The notes beneath the pieces were generated by a model. It was not told where the DNA came from. It ran no database searches and saw only the letters and a list, made by a program, of their open reading frames with translations. The position numbers and the translations under genes are program-made. From NCBI GenBank assembly GCA_035553895.1, contig DATMJI010000041.1, positions 1-27,421 of the forward strand: a DNA stretch of 27,421 nucleotides, in the 5' to 3' direction. The stretch is from JADDRA01 sp035553895 (GTDB lineage Bacteria > Actinomycetota > Acidimicrobiia > Acidimicrobiales > CADCSY01). Below are positions 8,535 to 15,810 of this stretch, one piece after another; position 1 is the first letter of the stretch, and each line of letters starts with the position of its first letter.

Positions 8535-8816
8535 TCACCCGCCAGGGCGGGTCCGGATCCACTGGGCGGCCATGATGGCGACGGCGGTGGCACCGCCGAG
8601 CGCGGAGAGGGCGACGAAGACCGCCGGGGAACCGCCCGGCTGGGCGATCCGGCCGCCCGGGAGCAGCTCGTCGGCGGTGGTCGGCGGACCGAGGAGCGTG
8701 GTCGTCGTCTCCTGGGCCCCGACGGGACCGCCCTGGCCGGCGAGCAGCCCGAGCGTTGCCAGGCCCACCACCAGCACGAGGGCGACCACGGTCCCCGCCG
8801 GGAGGCGCCCGGTCAC
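8535..8816 (-). CDS. small membrane protein, 93 aa, coupled to glnE
   Basis: Function unknown. It has an N-terminal hydrophobic segment (VVALVLVVGLATLGLLAG, about residues 10-28), a short outside-facing Gly/Thr/Pro-rich loop beginning VGAQETTTT, and a second hydrophobic segment (AVFVALSALGGATAVAIMAA, about 65-85) followed by a basic end. The first segment could be a cleaved signal (VGAQ) or a membrane anchor. The GTG start at 8816 overlaps the glnE stop codon by 4 bases (GTGA), so translation is probably coupled to glnE. It may be a signal- or membrane-associated accessory protein, but nothing in the sequence ties it to nitrogen control. It ends near the large palindrome. Confidence 0.65.
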   Translation of the reverse strand: MTGRLPAGTVVALVLVVGLATLGLLAGQGGPVGAQETTTTLLGPPTTADELLPGGRIAQPGGSPAVFVALSALGGATAVAIMAAQWIRTRPGG

Positions 8817-11524
8817 TGCGACCTCCCGTAGAAGAGGCGCTCGACCACGGTGCGGGCCCGGCGGGTGACCCGCCGGTAGTCCTCCCGCAGCTCCACCGGA
8901 CCGGTGTCGAGGGAGCGGGCCAGGCGGGCCAGCTCGTCGCGGCTGCGGGGCAGGGCATCACCGGGCCCGCCCCGGACCAGGTAGAGGCGGTTGCGGGTCC
9001 GCTCGCAGAAGCGGTAGGAGGCGGCCAGGACCCCGGCGTCGCCCTCGGCCAGCACCCCGGCCTCGACCAGGCGGCCGAGGGCGGCCATGGTGCCGGGCGA
9101 GGAGATCTGGTGGCAGAGCTGGAGAAGCTGGACGCAGAACTCCACGTCGGACAGCGATCCCGGGCCCAGCTTCAGGTGGAACTGCGGGTCCTCCCCGGCG
9201 GGGAGCCGCTCCCGCTCGATGCGGGCCTTCATGCGGCGGATCTCCCGCACGCCCTCGTCGTCCAAAGGGCGGCCCCACACCGCCGGCTCGAGCAGCTCCT
9301 GGAAGCGCTGCCCCACCTCGGCATCGCCGGCCACCACCCGGGCCCGGCTCATCGCCTGGCGCTCCCACAGCTCGGCCCAGCGCTCGAAGTAGCGGCGGTA
9401 GCCGTCGAGACTGCGGGCCAGGGGTCCCTGGCGCCCCTCGGGGCGCAAGTCGGCATCGAGGCGGTAGATCCGCGACGCCGGGGTGGCCCCCTTGAGCAGG
9501 CGCAGGAGGCCCGAGGCCACCCGCTCGGCCTCGGCGAAGTCCTCGGCGCCGTCGCCGTCGTAGACGAAGACGACGTCGAGGTCGGAAGCGTAGGACAGCT
9601 CGGCCCCCCCGAAGCGACCCAGGGCCACCACGGCGAAGGCGAGGCCGGGATCCAACGCCGCCAGCGCCGTGTCGATGGTGGCCTCGGCCAGGGCGGTGAG
9701 CTCGGTGGCCGTGGTGTCGACGCCGGCCAGGCCGAGGACGTCGCGGACGGCGATGCGCACCAGCGACCGCTCCTTGAAGCGCTTGAGCCCGGCCCCCTGG
9801 GCCTCGGCCGATCGCCACTGCAGCGAGGCTCCGGCCTGCCGGCGGGGCTCGCCGCCGGTCCGAGCCAGGGCGTCGTCGTCGCCCAAGAGGGGGATGAGGT
9901 CGGGGTTGTGGCGCAAGAGGTCGGCGAGCAGCCAGCTGGTGCCGAGCACGGTGCACAGGCGCCGGGCCGTCTCCGCCGACTCCCGGAAGCTGCGGACCAG
10001 CTCCGAGGCTCCCGCCCCGGAGGCCAGGGTCCGCAAGCCCAGCAGGCCCTGGTCGGGATCGGGACTGTCGGCCAGCCACCCCAACACCAGGGGCAGCAGC
10101 TGGTGCATGAGGCGTGAGGAGCGGGTGAGGCCGCGGGTGAGCTCGACCACGGCCTGGCGGGTCCGTTCGGCATCGGTGAAGCCGAAGGCGGCCAGCCGGG
10201 CCTCGGTGGCCTCGGGGCTGAGCGGTTCCTCGGTGGTACCGGCGAAGGCCTCCAGCAGGGGGCGGAAGTAGATGCGCTCGTGGAGCGAGCGCACCCGCAC
10301 CTGGCACCGGGCCAGCTCGGCGTCGAAGAGGCCCAGGGCGCCGCCCCGGCTCGAGCCGCGGAAGCCGAGGACGCGGGCCAGGCGCTCCCGCTCGGCGCCG
10401 TCGGCGGGCACGGCATGGACCTGGCGCTCGTCCATTAGCTGCACCCGGTGCTCGACGGTACGCAGGAACCGGTAGGCCTGGCCCAGGGCCGAACCGTCGG
10501 ACGGGGCGATGTAGCCCGCGGCGGCCAGCTCACTCAGGGCCTCGAGGGTGTTGGCCGATCGGAGGCCGGGATCGTGGCGGCCGTGCACCAGCTGGAGCAG
10601 CTGGACGGTGAACTCGATGTCGCGCAGCCCGCCGGCCCCCCGCTTGAGCTCCCGGCCGTCGAGACCCTTGCGGGTCACGTCGGCTTCGGTCCGAGCCTTC
10701 ATGGCCCGCAGGGAGCGGAGGTCGTCGGGCGGCAGGGGTCGGCTCCAGAGGGCGTCGCCCGCCGCCTCGGAGAAGGCCGCCGCCAGCTCGCCCGGTCCGG
10801 CCACCGGTCTGGCCTTGAGCAGGGCCTGGAACTCCCACGGGCTAGCCCAGCGCTCCCAGTAGGCCCGGTAGGCGTCGACGGTGCGCACCAGGGGGCCGTC
10901 GCGGCCCTCGGGCCGCAGGTTGGCGTCGACCCGGAAGCACTGGCGGGCGATGGCCATGGCCCGCCGGGCGGTGGCGTTGGCCCCGGCCCCCCGGGCGCCG
11001 TCACCGCCGACGAACATGATGTCGACGTCGCTGGAGTAGTTGAGTTCCCGGCCACCGAGCTTGCCCATGCCCACCACCACCAGGGCCCCGGCCCCCGCCA
11101 GGGCGCAGCTGGCCTCCAGCACCTCGGTGGCCAGGCGAGCCAGGGAGGCGGTGACCTCGACCAGATCGTCGCGCCCGCTGAGGTCGCGGGCCGCCACCCG
11201 CAGCAGCTCCAGCGACTTCCACCGGCGCAGGGCGGCCTCGTCCAGGTCGGCGCCCCGGGGGGGCGGCGGCCGGGCGTCGAGGTCGTCGAGGACGGCCAGA
11301 GCGCCGGCGTCGGTCTCGAGGACCAGGGTGAGCGATCGGCTGGCCGCCACCACGGCGAGCAGGGTCGAGGCCAGGGCGCCGTCGGCCTCCAAGCGCCCGA
11401 CCAGGCCGGGGTGGGCCGCTTCCAAGCGGTCGAGGGCGATGCGCACGGCCGCCGGGTCGGCGGAGCCCTCGATGGAGTCGGCCAGCCCCTCGGCCGGGCG
11501 AACCCCGCCCTCGGTCCCGCTCAC
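8813..11524 (-). CDS. glnE: bifunctional glutamine synthetase adenylyltransferase/deadenylase
   Basis: GlnE attaches AMP to, and removes it from, glutamine synthetase, lowering or restoring its activity with nitrogen status. Two nucleotidyltransferase domains are visible. The N-terminal (adenylyl-removing) one is at about residues 150-172 with GMGKLGGRELNYSSDVDIMF; the C-terminal (adenylylating) one is at about 630-655 with ALGRFGGAELSYASDLDVVF. Each is followed by its LRPEGR and LDGR/RIERER helical regions. At 903 residues it is near the family's usual size (about 950-1000). I chose the GTG at 11524: conserved-looking sequence begins after it, and going further upstream would run into the divergent nadE promoter. 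CACACT lies 6 bases before it, a possible leaderless -10 box. It is coupled downstream to a small membrane protein. Confidence 0.93.
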   Translation of the reverse strand: MSGTEGGVRPAEGLADSIEGSADPAAVRIALDRLEAAHPGLVGRLEADGALASTLLAVVAASRSLTLVLETDAGALAVLDDLDARPPPPRGADLDEAALRRWKSLELLRVAARDLSGRDDLVEVTASLARLATEVLEASCALAGAGALVVVGMGKLGGRELNYSSDVDIMFVGGDGARGAGANATARRAMAIARQCFRVDANLRPEGRDGPLVRTVDAYRAYWERWASPWEFQALLKARPVAGPGELAAAFSEAAGDALWSRPLPPDDLRSLRAMKARTEADVTRKGLDGRELKRGAGGLRDIEFTVQLLQLVHGRHDPGLRSANTLEALSELAAAGYIAPSDGSALGQAYRFLRTVEHRVQLMDERQVHAVPADGAERERLARVLGFRGSSRGGALGLFDAELARCQVRVRSLHERIYFRPLLEAFAGTTEEPLSPEATEARLAAFGFTDAERTRQAVVELTRGLTRSSRLMHQLLPLVLGWLADSPDPDQGLLGLRTLASGAGASELVRSFRESAETARRLCTVLGTSWLLADLLRHNPDLIPLLGDDDALARTGGEPRRQAGASLQWRSAEAQGAGLKRFKERSLVRIAVRDVLGLAGVDTTATELTALAEATIDTALAALDPGLAFAVVALGRFGGAELSYASDLDVVFVYDGDGAEDFAEAERVASGLLRLLKGATPASRIYRLDADLRPEGRQGPLARSLDGYRRYFERWAELWERQAMSRARVVAGDAEVGQRFQELLEPAVWGRPLDDEGVREIRRMKARIERERLPAGEDPQFHLKLGPGSLSDVEFCVQLLQLCHQISSPGTMAALGRLVEAGVLAEGDAGVLAASYRFCERTRNRLYLVRGGPGDALPRSRDELARLARSLDTGPVELREDYRRVTRRARTVVERLFYGRSQ

Positions 11525-11530
11525 CTCCCC

Positions 11531-11626
11531 AGTGTGGCCCACACCGTTCTCGGCGCGGATCGCCCCCCTCGGGGGGCCGAGAACGCGCCGAGAACGAAGC
11601 AGGGTCCGGGCCGCGCTCTCTAGGCT
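11531..11626. promoter_or_regulatory. divergent glnE/nadE promoter region with CGTTCTCGG boxes
   Basis: For nadE, TAGGCT (11621-11626) lies 7 bases before its GTG. For glnE, CACACT on the minus strand (11536 down to 11531) lies 6 bases before its GTG. Between them are CGTTCTCGGCGCG (11545-11557) and its perfect inverse CGCGCCGAGAACG (11584-11596), plus one more CCGAGAACG at 11577-11585. The repeat could be an operator or a hairpin; no known regulator is recognised. Confidence 0.5.
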
Positions 11627-11633
11627 GGCCCGG

Positions 11634-13352
11634 GTGCAGGTTCTGCGTGTCGCCGCCTGCCAGGTCAACACCGTGGTCGGCGACCTCGACGGCAACGTCA
11701 AGCGCATCCTCGCCCACCTGGCCGCCGCCGAGGCGGCCGGGTGCCACCTGGCTGTTTTCCCCGAGCTGGCCGTCACCGGCTACCCCCCCGAGGACCTCCT
11801 GCTCAAGCCCGGCTTCGTCGCCGACAACCGGGATGCCCTGGAGGCGGTGGCCGAGCGCACCGGCGAGTGCGTGGCCGTGGTCGGCTTCGTCGACGCCGCC
11901 TACGACCTCTACAACGCCGCCGCCGTGTGCGCCGGGGGCGAGGTGGTGGGGATCTACCGCAAGCGCGACCTGCCCAACTACTCGGTCTTCGACGAGCAGC
12001 GCTACTTCCGCCCCGGCCCCCCCGCCGACGGGCTCTACCTGGTGGCCGGGGTGCGGGTCGGAGTCGCCATCTGCGAGGACGCCTGGAACCCGGCCGGCCC
12101 CGTCGCCGCCGCCACCGCCGGCGGGGCCCAGGTGGTGGTGATCCCCAACGCCTCACCCTTCCACACCGGGCGCCAGCGCCAGCGGGAGCGGATGCTGGCC
12201 ACCCGGGCCGTCGATGCCGGCTGCGCCATCGTCTCGGTCAACCAGGTCGGCGGCCAGGACGAGTTGGTCTTCGACGGTGGCTCGGTGGTCATCGACGAGA
12301 CGGGCGAGATCGTGGCCCGCTCGCCGCAGTTCGACGAGCACGACCTGGTCGCCGACCTCGTGCTCGCCCCCCCGTTCCGGTCCCGCCTCTTGGATCCCCG
12401 GGGCCGGTCCCCGGTGTCGCCCCTGCCCGCCCGGCCGGCCGGTGGCACGGTGACCCCGCAGCAGGGGCACCCGGCGGTCGAGCCCGGCGTCAGCCCCCCC
12501 CTGGAGCCGCTGGAGGAGATCTACCGGGCCCTGGTGCTGGGCACCCGCGACTACGTGACCAAGAACGGCTTCAGCGACGTCGTCATCGGGCTCTCCGGAG
12601 GCGTCGACTCGTCCCTGGTGGCGGTGGTGGCATCCGACGCCCTGGGTCCCGACCGGGTCCACGGCGTGGCCATGCCCTCCCGGTTCTCCAGCGAGGGCTC
12701 CCGCTCCGACGCCTTGGCACTGGGGAACCGGCTGGGCATCGAGGTGGAGACCATCGCCATCGAGCCGGCCCATGCCGCCCTGCTCGACATGCTGGCTCCC
12801 GCCCTGGGGGAGCGGCCGCCCAACCTCACCGAGGAGAACATCCAGAGCCGGCTGCGGGGGGTGATCCTCATGGCGCTCTCCAACGAGCGGGGCTGGCTGG
12901 TGCTGACCACCGGCAACAAGAGCGAGGCGGCGGTCGGCTACTCCACTCTCTACGGCGACACCGCCGGCGGCTTTGCCGTCATCAAGGACGTGCCCAAGAG
13001 CCTGGTGTACGCCCTGTGCCGCCACCGCAACGCCCGGGCCGGCACCGACCTGGTGAGCGAGGCGGTGCTGGCCAAACCACCGTCGGCCGAGCTACGGCCC
13101 GGCCAGAGGGACGACCAGTCGCTGCCCCCCTACGACGTGCTGGACTCCCTGCTCAGCGCCTACGTCGAGCACGACGGGACGGCCGCCGAGCTCGAGGCCG
13201 CCGGGTTCGATCCGGCGCTGGTGCGCCAGGTCATCGCCCTGGTCGACCGGGCCGAGTACAAGCGCCGCCAGACGGCGCCGGGCGTGCGCATCAGCGCCAA
13301 GGCCTTCGGCAAGGACCGGCGGGTCCCGATCAGCAGCCGCTATCCCGGCTAG
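11634..13352 (+). CDS. nadE: glutamine-dependent NAD+ synthetase, 572 aa
   Basis: It makes NAD+ from nicotinate adenine dinucleotide and ATP, taking ammonia from glutamine, as the last step of NAD synthesis. The N-terminal nitrilase-type glutaminase domain (about 1-260) has the catalytic triad Glu44 (FPELAVTGYP), Lys110 (YRKRDLPNY) and Cys147 (VAICEDAW). The C-terminal synthetase domain (about 285-572) has the P-loop SGGVDSS (321-327), followed by MPSRFSSEGS and TTGNKSE. All key residues are present. The GTG at 11634 is 7 bases after TAGGCT, so the mRNA is probably leaderless, and the N-terminus fits the family. It is divergent from glnE; both enzymes involve glutamine, but shared regulation is only a guess. 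Confidence 0.95.
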   Translation: MQVLRVAACQVNTVVGDLDGNVKRILAHLAAAEAAGCHLAVFPELAVTGYPPEDLLLKPGFVADNRDALEAVAERTGECVAVVGFVDAAYDLYNAAAVCAGGEVVGIYRKRDLPNYSVFDEQRYFRPGPPADGLYLVAGVRVGVAICEDAWNPAGPVAAATAGGAQVVVIPNASPFHTGRQRQRERMLATRAVDAGCAIVSVNQVGGQDELVFDGGSVVIDETGEIVARSPQFDEHDLVADLVLAPPFRSRLLDPRGRSPVSPLPARPAGGTVTPQQGHPAVEPGVSPPLEPLEEIYRALVLGTRDYVTKNGFSDVVIGLSGGVDSSLVAVVASDALGPDRVHGVAMPSRFSSEGSRSDALALGNRLGIEVETIAIEPAHAALLDMLAPALGERPPNLTEENIQSRLRGVILMALSNERGWLVLTTGNKSEAAVGYSTLYGDTAGGFAVIKDVPKSLVYALCRHRNARAGTDLVSEAVLAKPPSAELRPGQRDDQSLPPYDVLDSLLSAYVEHDGTAAELEAAGFDPALVRQVIALVDRAEYKRRQTAPGVRISAKAFGKDRRVPISSRYPG

Positions 13353-13367
13353 CCCCGGCGGCCGGCC

Positions 13368-13395
13368 CCGCCGCCGAGTGGGGCCCGGGCGGCGG
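13368..13395. terminator. Hairpin between convergent stop codons
   Basis: CCGCCGCC (13368-13375) pairs with GGCGGCGG (13388-13395) around a 12-base loop. It fills the 45-base gap between the nadE stop and the stop of the minus-strand gene. Likely a two-way terminator. Confidence 0.5.
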
Positions 13396-13397
13396 TC

Positions 13398-14105
13398 TCA
13401 GCAGGAGCTGGCGGCCTGGCGGATGCGCTCGCCCATCCCGTCCACCTCGCTCGAGGACACCACCTCGACCGAACACGCCGACGACGCCCCGGTGGTCTGC
13501 TGACTCGACGAGGCCGAGGAGGACGACGACCCCGACACCACCGAGCCCCCGGAGTTGGCGTAGGAGGACGAGGAGTTGGAGACGTTGACCGAGGACGAGC
13601 CCGAGGTCGTCGAGGACCCGGTGCTGACCTCGACCTCGCTGGTGGACGAGGCGGTGGCGGTACCGGTGGAGACCGAGACGTGGGACTCCGAGGCGGTGGA
13701 GGCGGTGGAGGCGGTGGAGGCGCCGCCGGCTGCCGCCGGCTGCTCCGAGGCCCGGCGGGTCGCCTCCTCGGCCGCCGCCCGGGCCCGGGCCAGCGCCTCG
13801 GCGATGGCGGCTTCGGCCTCGGCGAAGCTCGAGGCCATGGCCTCCAGCCCGGCGCTGGCCCCAGGGAAGGTCACGGCCGAATCCTCGACGATCTCGACCG
13901 GCCGGCTGCCCACCACGGCGGGCGAGGGCCAACGCACCGAGGCGACCAGCAGGACGGCGGCGGCGACCACGGCGACGGCGAGGGCGAGGGCGAGGGCCAC
14001 CCGGAGCCCGCCCGAGCGCCGGTCGACGGCGTTGGCGTAGCTCGAGAGGCGGTAGGGCGAACGGTCGCCGTCCAAGATGCTGGCCGACGTTGACATGTCG
14101 CTCAT
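13398..14105 (-). CDS. membrane-anchored Ser/Thr-rich extracellular protein, 235 aa
   Basis: No known family is recognised. A short basic cytoplasmic N-terminus is followed by one strong membrane segment (ALALALAVAVVAAAVLLVA, about residues 36-56). An Ala/Glu-rich helical stretch follows (EAMASSFAEAEAAIAEALAR, possible coiled coil), then a long Ser/Thr/Ala low-complexity stalk with several valine-Ser repeats, and a short C-terminal piece with two cysteines (SACSVEVV and the final Cys). The likely topology is N-in with a large outer domain, possibly O-glycosylated. The ATG at 14105 has GGAGGAAG upstream; a TAGGGT -10 box about 48 bases upstream is shared in position with the divergent gene. 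The stalk includes 9-base tandem repeats. It may be a wall-spanning stalk or adhesin; this is inference. Confidence 0.65.
   Translation of the reverse strand: MSDMSTSASILDGDRSPYRLSSYANAVDRRSGGLRVALALALAVAVVAAAVLLVASVRWPSPAVVGSRPVEIVEDSAVTFPGASAGLEAMASSFAEAEAAIAEALARARAAAEEATRRASEQPAAAGGASTASTASTASESHVSVSTGTATASSTSEVEVSTGSSTTSGSSSVNVSNSSSSYANSGGSVVSGSSSSSASSSQQTTGASSACSVEVVSSSEVDGMGERIRQAASSC
13690..13722. repeat. 9-bp tandem repeat, about 3.7 copies, inside a coding region
   Basis: The unit GAGGCGGTG repeats head to tail (13690, 13699, 13708, partial 13717). On the minus strand it encodes Ala-Ser-Thr repeats in the extracellular stalk of the 13398-14105 gene. Because the unit is a multiple of three, copy-number change would alter stalk length without a frameshift. 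Confidence 0.8.
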
Positions 14106-14153
14106 CGCTTCCTCCACGGATCGCGGGCCGCCCGCCCGAGCCGAAGCGGGCAT

Positions 14154-14163
14154 ACCCTACCAT
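14154..14163. promoter_or_regulatory. overlapping divergent -10 boxes
   Basis: On the minus strand TAGGGT (14159 down to 14154) suits the Ser/Thr-rich protein gene. On the plus strand TACCAT (14158-14163) lies 6 bases before a GTG at 14170. The two hexamers share two bases, so polymerase probably cannot occupy both at once. Confidence 0.5.
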
Positions 14164-14169
14164 CCCGCC

Positions 14170-14217
14170 GTGGCCTGCTCCCACCGAAGCCGTCGAGACC
14201 GCCCGACACCCCCATGA
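14170..14217 (+). CDS. possible 15-residue leader peptide upstream of the ferritin-like gene
   Basis: A GTG placed 6 bases after TACCAT opens VACSHRSRRDRPTPP, and its TGA (14215-14217) overlaps the ATGATG start of the ferritin-like gene. This layout fits a leaderless upstream peptide coupled to the next gene. It has one cysteine and four arginines. It could equally be a chance frame, or the plus promoter could serve the main gene with a 5' leader of about 45 bases. Confidence 0.3.
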   Translation: MACSHRSRRDRPTPP

Positions 14218-14807
14218 TGCCAGGCTCCCTTCCCGGGACCCCACCCGTCGCCGGCGGGGATGGGCCCGGCATCGCCGCGACCGACCGGCACGTCGCCGCC
14301 TACGTGGCCCTGGAGCGACGGCGCTTCGAGCTCCTCGGGTCCTGGGTGGCCTCCACGCCCGAGCTCGAGGTCAAGGTGGCGCTGGCCGCCCACGCCCGCC
14401 ACCACGCCTGGCACGCCTCACTGTGGGAGGAGCACCTGCCCCGGCGCAGCGGGTACCAGGATCCCGGTGGGGCTCCGGCGCTGGCCGGGCTCGCGGCCTG
14501 CCTGGAGGCCCTCGCCGGCGACGGCGGGCCCGACGCCACGGTCGAGCGGCTGGCCGGTGCCTACCGGGTGGTGGCCGCCCGGGCCGTCACCGCCTACCGC
14601 TCCCACCTGGCGGCCATGTCGGTGGTCAGCGACGGGGCCCTGGCCCGCACGTGCCGCCTCGTGCTCGCCGACCAGGCCGACGACTGGCACCACGGCGAGG
14701 CGCTGCTGCAGTCCCTGCTCGACACCGACACCGCCGTCGAGCGGGCCGCCGCCCGCCAGGCAGCCCTGGAGCGCCTGGTCGGAGACGGCGACACCGGCGC
14801 CCGCTGA
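14214..14807 (+). CDS. ferritin-like four-helix protein, 197 aa
   Basis: Probably a ferritin-like fold with unknown activity. Helical segments carry metal-ligand-like residues spaced as in that fold: AYVALERRRFELLGSW, then VALAAHARHHAWHASLWEEH, then RAVTAYRSHLAAMS, and ADQADDWHHGEALLQSLL. Glu and His pairs recur once per helix, but I cannot name a classical ExxH set in full, so a di-iron site is unproven. It has no signal peptide or membrane segment. Start choice is between two adjacent ATGs (14214, 14217), with no clear ribosome binding site; coupling to a possible upstream peptide may explain this. A strong hairpin follows the stop codon. Confidence 0.55.
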   Translation: MMPGSLPGTPPVAGGDGPGIAATDRHVAAYVALERRRFELLGSWVASTPELEVKVALAAHARHHAWHASLWEEHLPRRSGYQDPGGAPALAGLAACLEALAGDGGPDATVERLAGAYRVVAARAVTAYRSHLAAMSVVSDGALARTCRLVLADQADDWHHGEALLQSLLDTDTAVERAAARQAALERLVGDGDTGAR

Positions 14808-14820
14808 GCCCACTAGCGGG

Positions 14821-14846
14821 AGCGCCCGGGCCGAGGCCCGGGCGCT
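14821..14846. terminator. Perfect 12-bp hairpin between convergent genes
   Basis: AGCGCCCGGGCC (14821-14832) and GGCCCGGGCGCT (14835-14846) are perfect inverse copies separated by two bases. The stem lies between the stop codons of the ferritin-like gene and the minus-strand secreted protein gene. Strong two-way terminator candidate. Confidence 0.75.
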
Positions 14847-14862
14847 ACCGCCCTCCCCGACC

Positions 14863-15600
14863 TCAGCCGGAGGCGTCCCCGACACAGGCGACGAGTTCGG
14901 CGACGATCACCTCGATCAGACCGGCGATCTCGTCGAGGTCCATGCCCATGGCCACGGCGAGGATCTCCTCCACCAGGCCGTTCACGCAGCTCAGGGCGTC
15001 ATCCACCAGGCCGCCCACGCAGGCCAGGACATCCTCCACGATGGCGCCGGCCCTGGCCGCCCCCTCCTCGAAGCCGGAGCCGAAGTCCCCACCCGGGCCG
15101 AAGTCGGCATCCGAGTCGAAGTGGAAGTCGAAGTCGCTGAAGAGATCGCCCACGCAGGCCTCGATGCGGGCCATGACACCACTGGCCAGCTCCTCGGCGC
15201 CCGCCGCCACGTCGGGGGAGAAGCCCCCGGCCAACAGCCCCTCGAGGTCACCGGCGCCGAACCCGCCGCCCTCGGGGAGGAACTGCTCCGGCGCCGGCGC
15301 CCGCACGTCGGGGGCGACGGTGGCAGCCGCCGGCGAGGTGGTGGTCGTCTCGCCCGTCACCATCTCCCCAGGCGCGCCCATCGGAGGGGGCACCTCCGGG
15401 CCGGGGGACGATCCCGTCCCGCCGGCGAAAGACTCGAGACCCGGGGGGGACACCGTGGCGACGGTGGAGCTCACCCCGGTCGGGGCCGGCCCGCCACCAG
15501 GGTTGGCCACGGCCACCCCGACGCCGGCGACGGCCACCACGGCGGCCAGGAAGGCGGCGATGCCCTTGCGGTGAGCTGCTCGCTGGAGCGATTCCAACAC
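14863..15600 (-). CDS. secreted or anchored protein with four Cys-Val repeats, 245 aa
   Basis: No known family is recognised. The N-terminus is a signal-peptide or anchor segment (basic QRAAHRKG, then AAFLAAVVAVAGVGVAVA). A Pro/Thr/Gly-rich linker of about 90 residues follows. The C-terminal half is predicted helical with four related cysteine motifs: EACVGDLF, LACVGGLV, LSCVNGLV and VACVGDAS. The second and third are 11 residues apart. Between the first and second lies an acidic Asp/Phe/Gly run (DFDFHFDSDADFG). The cysteines may form disulfides outside the cell. I chose the GTG at 15600 because AGGGGG lies 7 bases upstream. It is divergent from the sigma factor gene across about 210 bases. 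Confidence 0.6.
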   Translation of the reverse strand: MLESLQRAAHRKGIAAFLAAVVAVAGVGVAVANPGGGPAPTGVSSTVATVSPPGLESFAGGTGSSPGPEVPPPMGAPGEMVTGETTTTSPAAATVAPDVRAPAPEQFLPEGGGFGAGDLEGLLAGGFSPDVAAGAEELASGVMARIEACVGDLFSDFDFHFDSDADFGPGGDFGSGFEEGAARAGAIVEDVLACVGGLVDDALSCVNGLVEEILAVAMGMDLDEIAGLIEVIVAELVACVGDASG

Positions 15601-15810
15601 CTTCGTCCCCCTCGTGTCGTCAGATCGGTCGGCCGGCGCGCCACCATCGGCGGCCACCGGCTGGCGGCGTCATCCCCGTTCTCGGCACACCGCCGGCCCG
15701 GCTTGAGGATTTGGTGAACTCGTCGCCCAGCCCCCCGAGCACTGAGTATCGTATGGAGCACTCCTCCGCGGATCGTCGCCCCCCCGGGGGCAGCAGAACC
15801 GAGGTGCACC
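15601..15810. promoter_or_regulatory. divergent control region of the secreted protein and sigma factor genes
   Basis: Plus strand: TATCGT at 15747-15752 is the best -10 candidate for the sigma gene, leaving a leader of about 50 bases; no -35 box at the usual distance is clear. A copy of CCGTTCTCGGC (15676-15686) matches the boxes between glnE and nadE. GAGGTG just before the ATG at 15811 is the ribosome binding site. The minus-strand promoter is not evident. Confidence 0.35.

Noticed and set aside
8756..11623. Long plus-strand open frames opposite glnE
   Set aside because: They are antisense shadows from GC-rich third positions; glnE on the minus strand has both nucleotidyltransferase motifs.
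13680..13745. Short GGAGGCGGT repeats considered as a CRISPR-like or structural DNA repeat
   Set aside because: The copies are contiguous 9-mers encoding Ala-Ser-Thr inside a real gene, with no spacers.
15711..15810. Upstream ATGs in the sigma factor region (15711, 15753) as alternative starts
   Set aside because: They are in other frames than the sigma factor and show no conserved residues; the ATG at 15811 has GAGGTG before it and gives the expected N-terminus.
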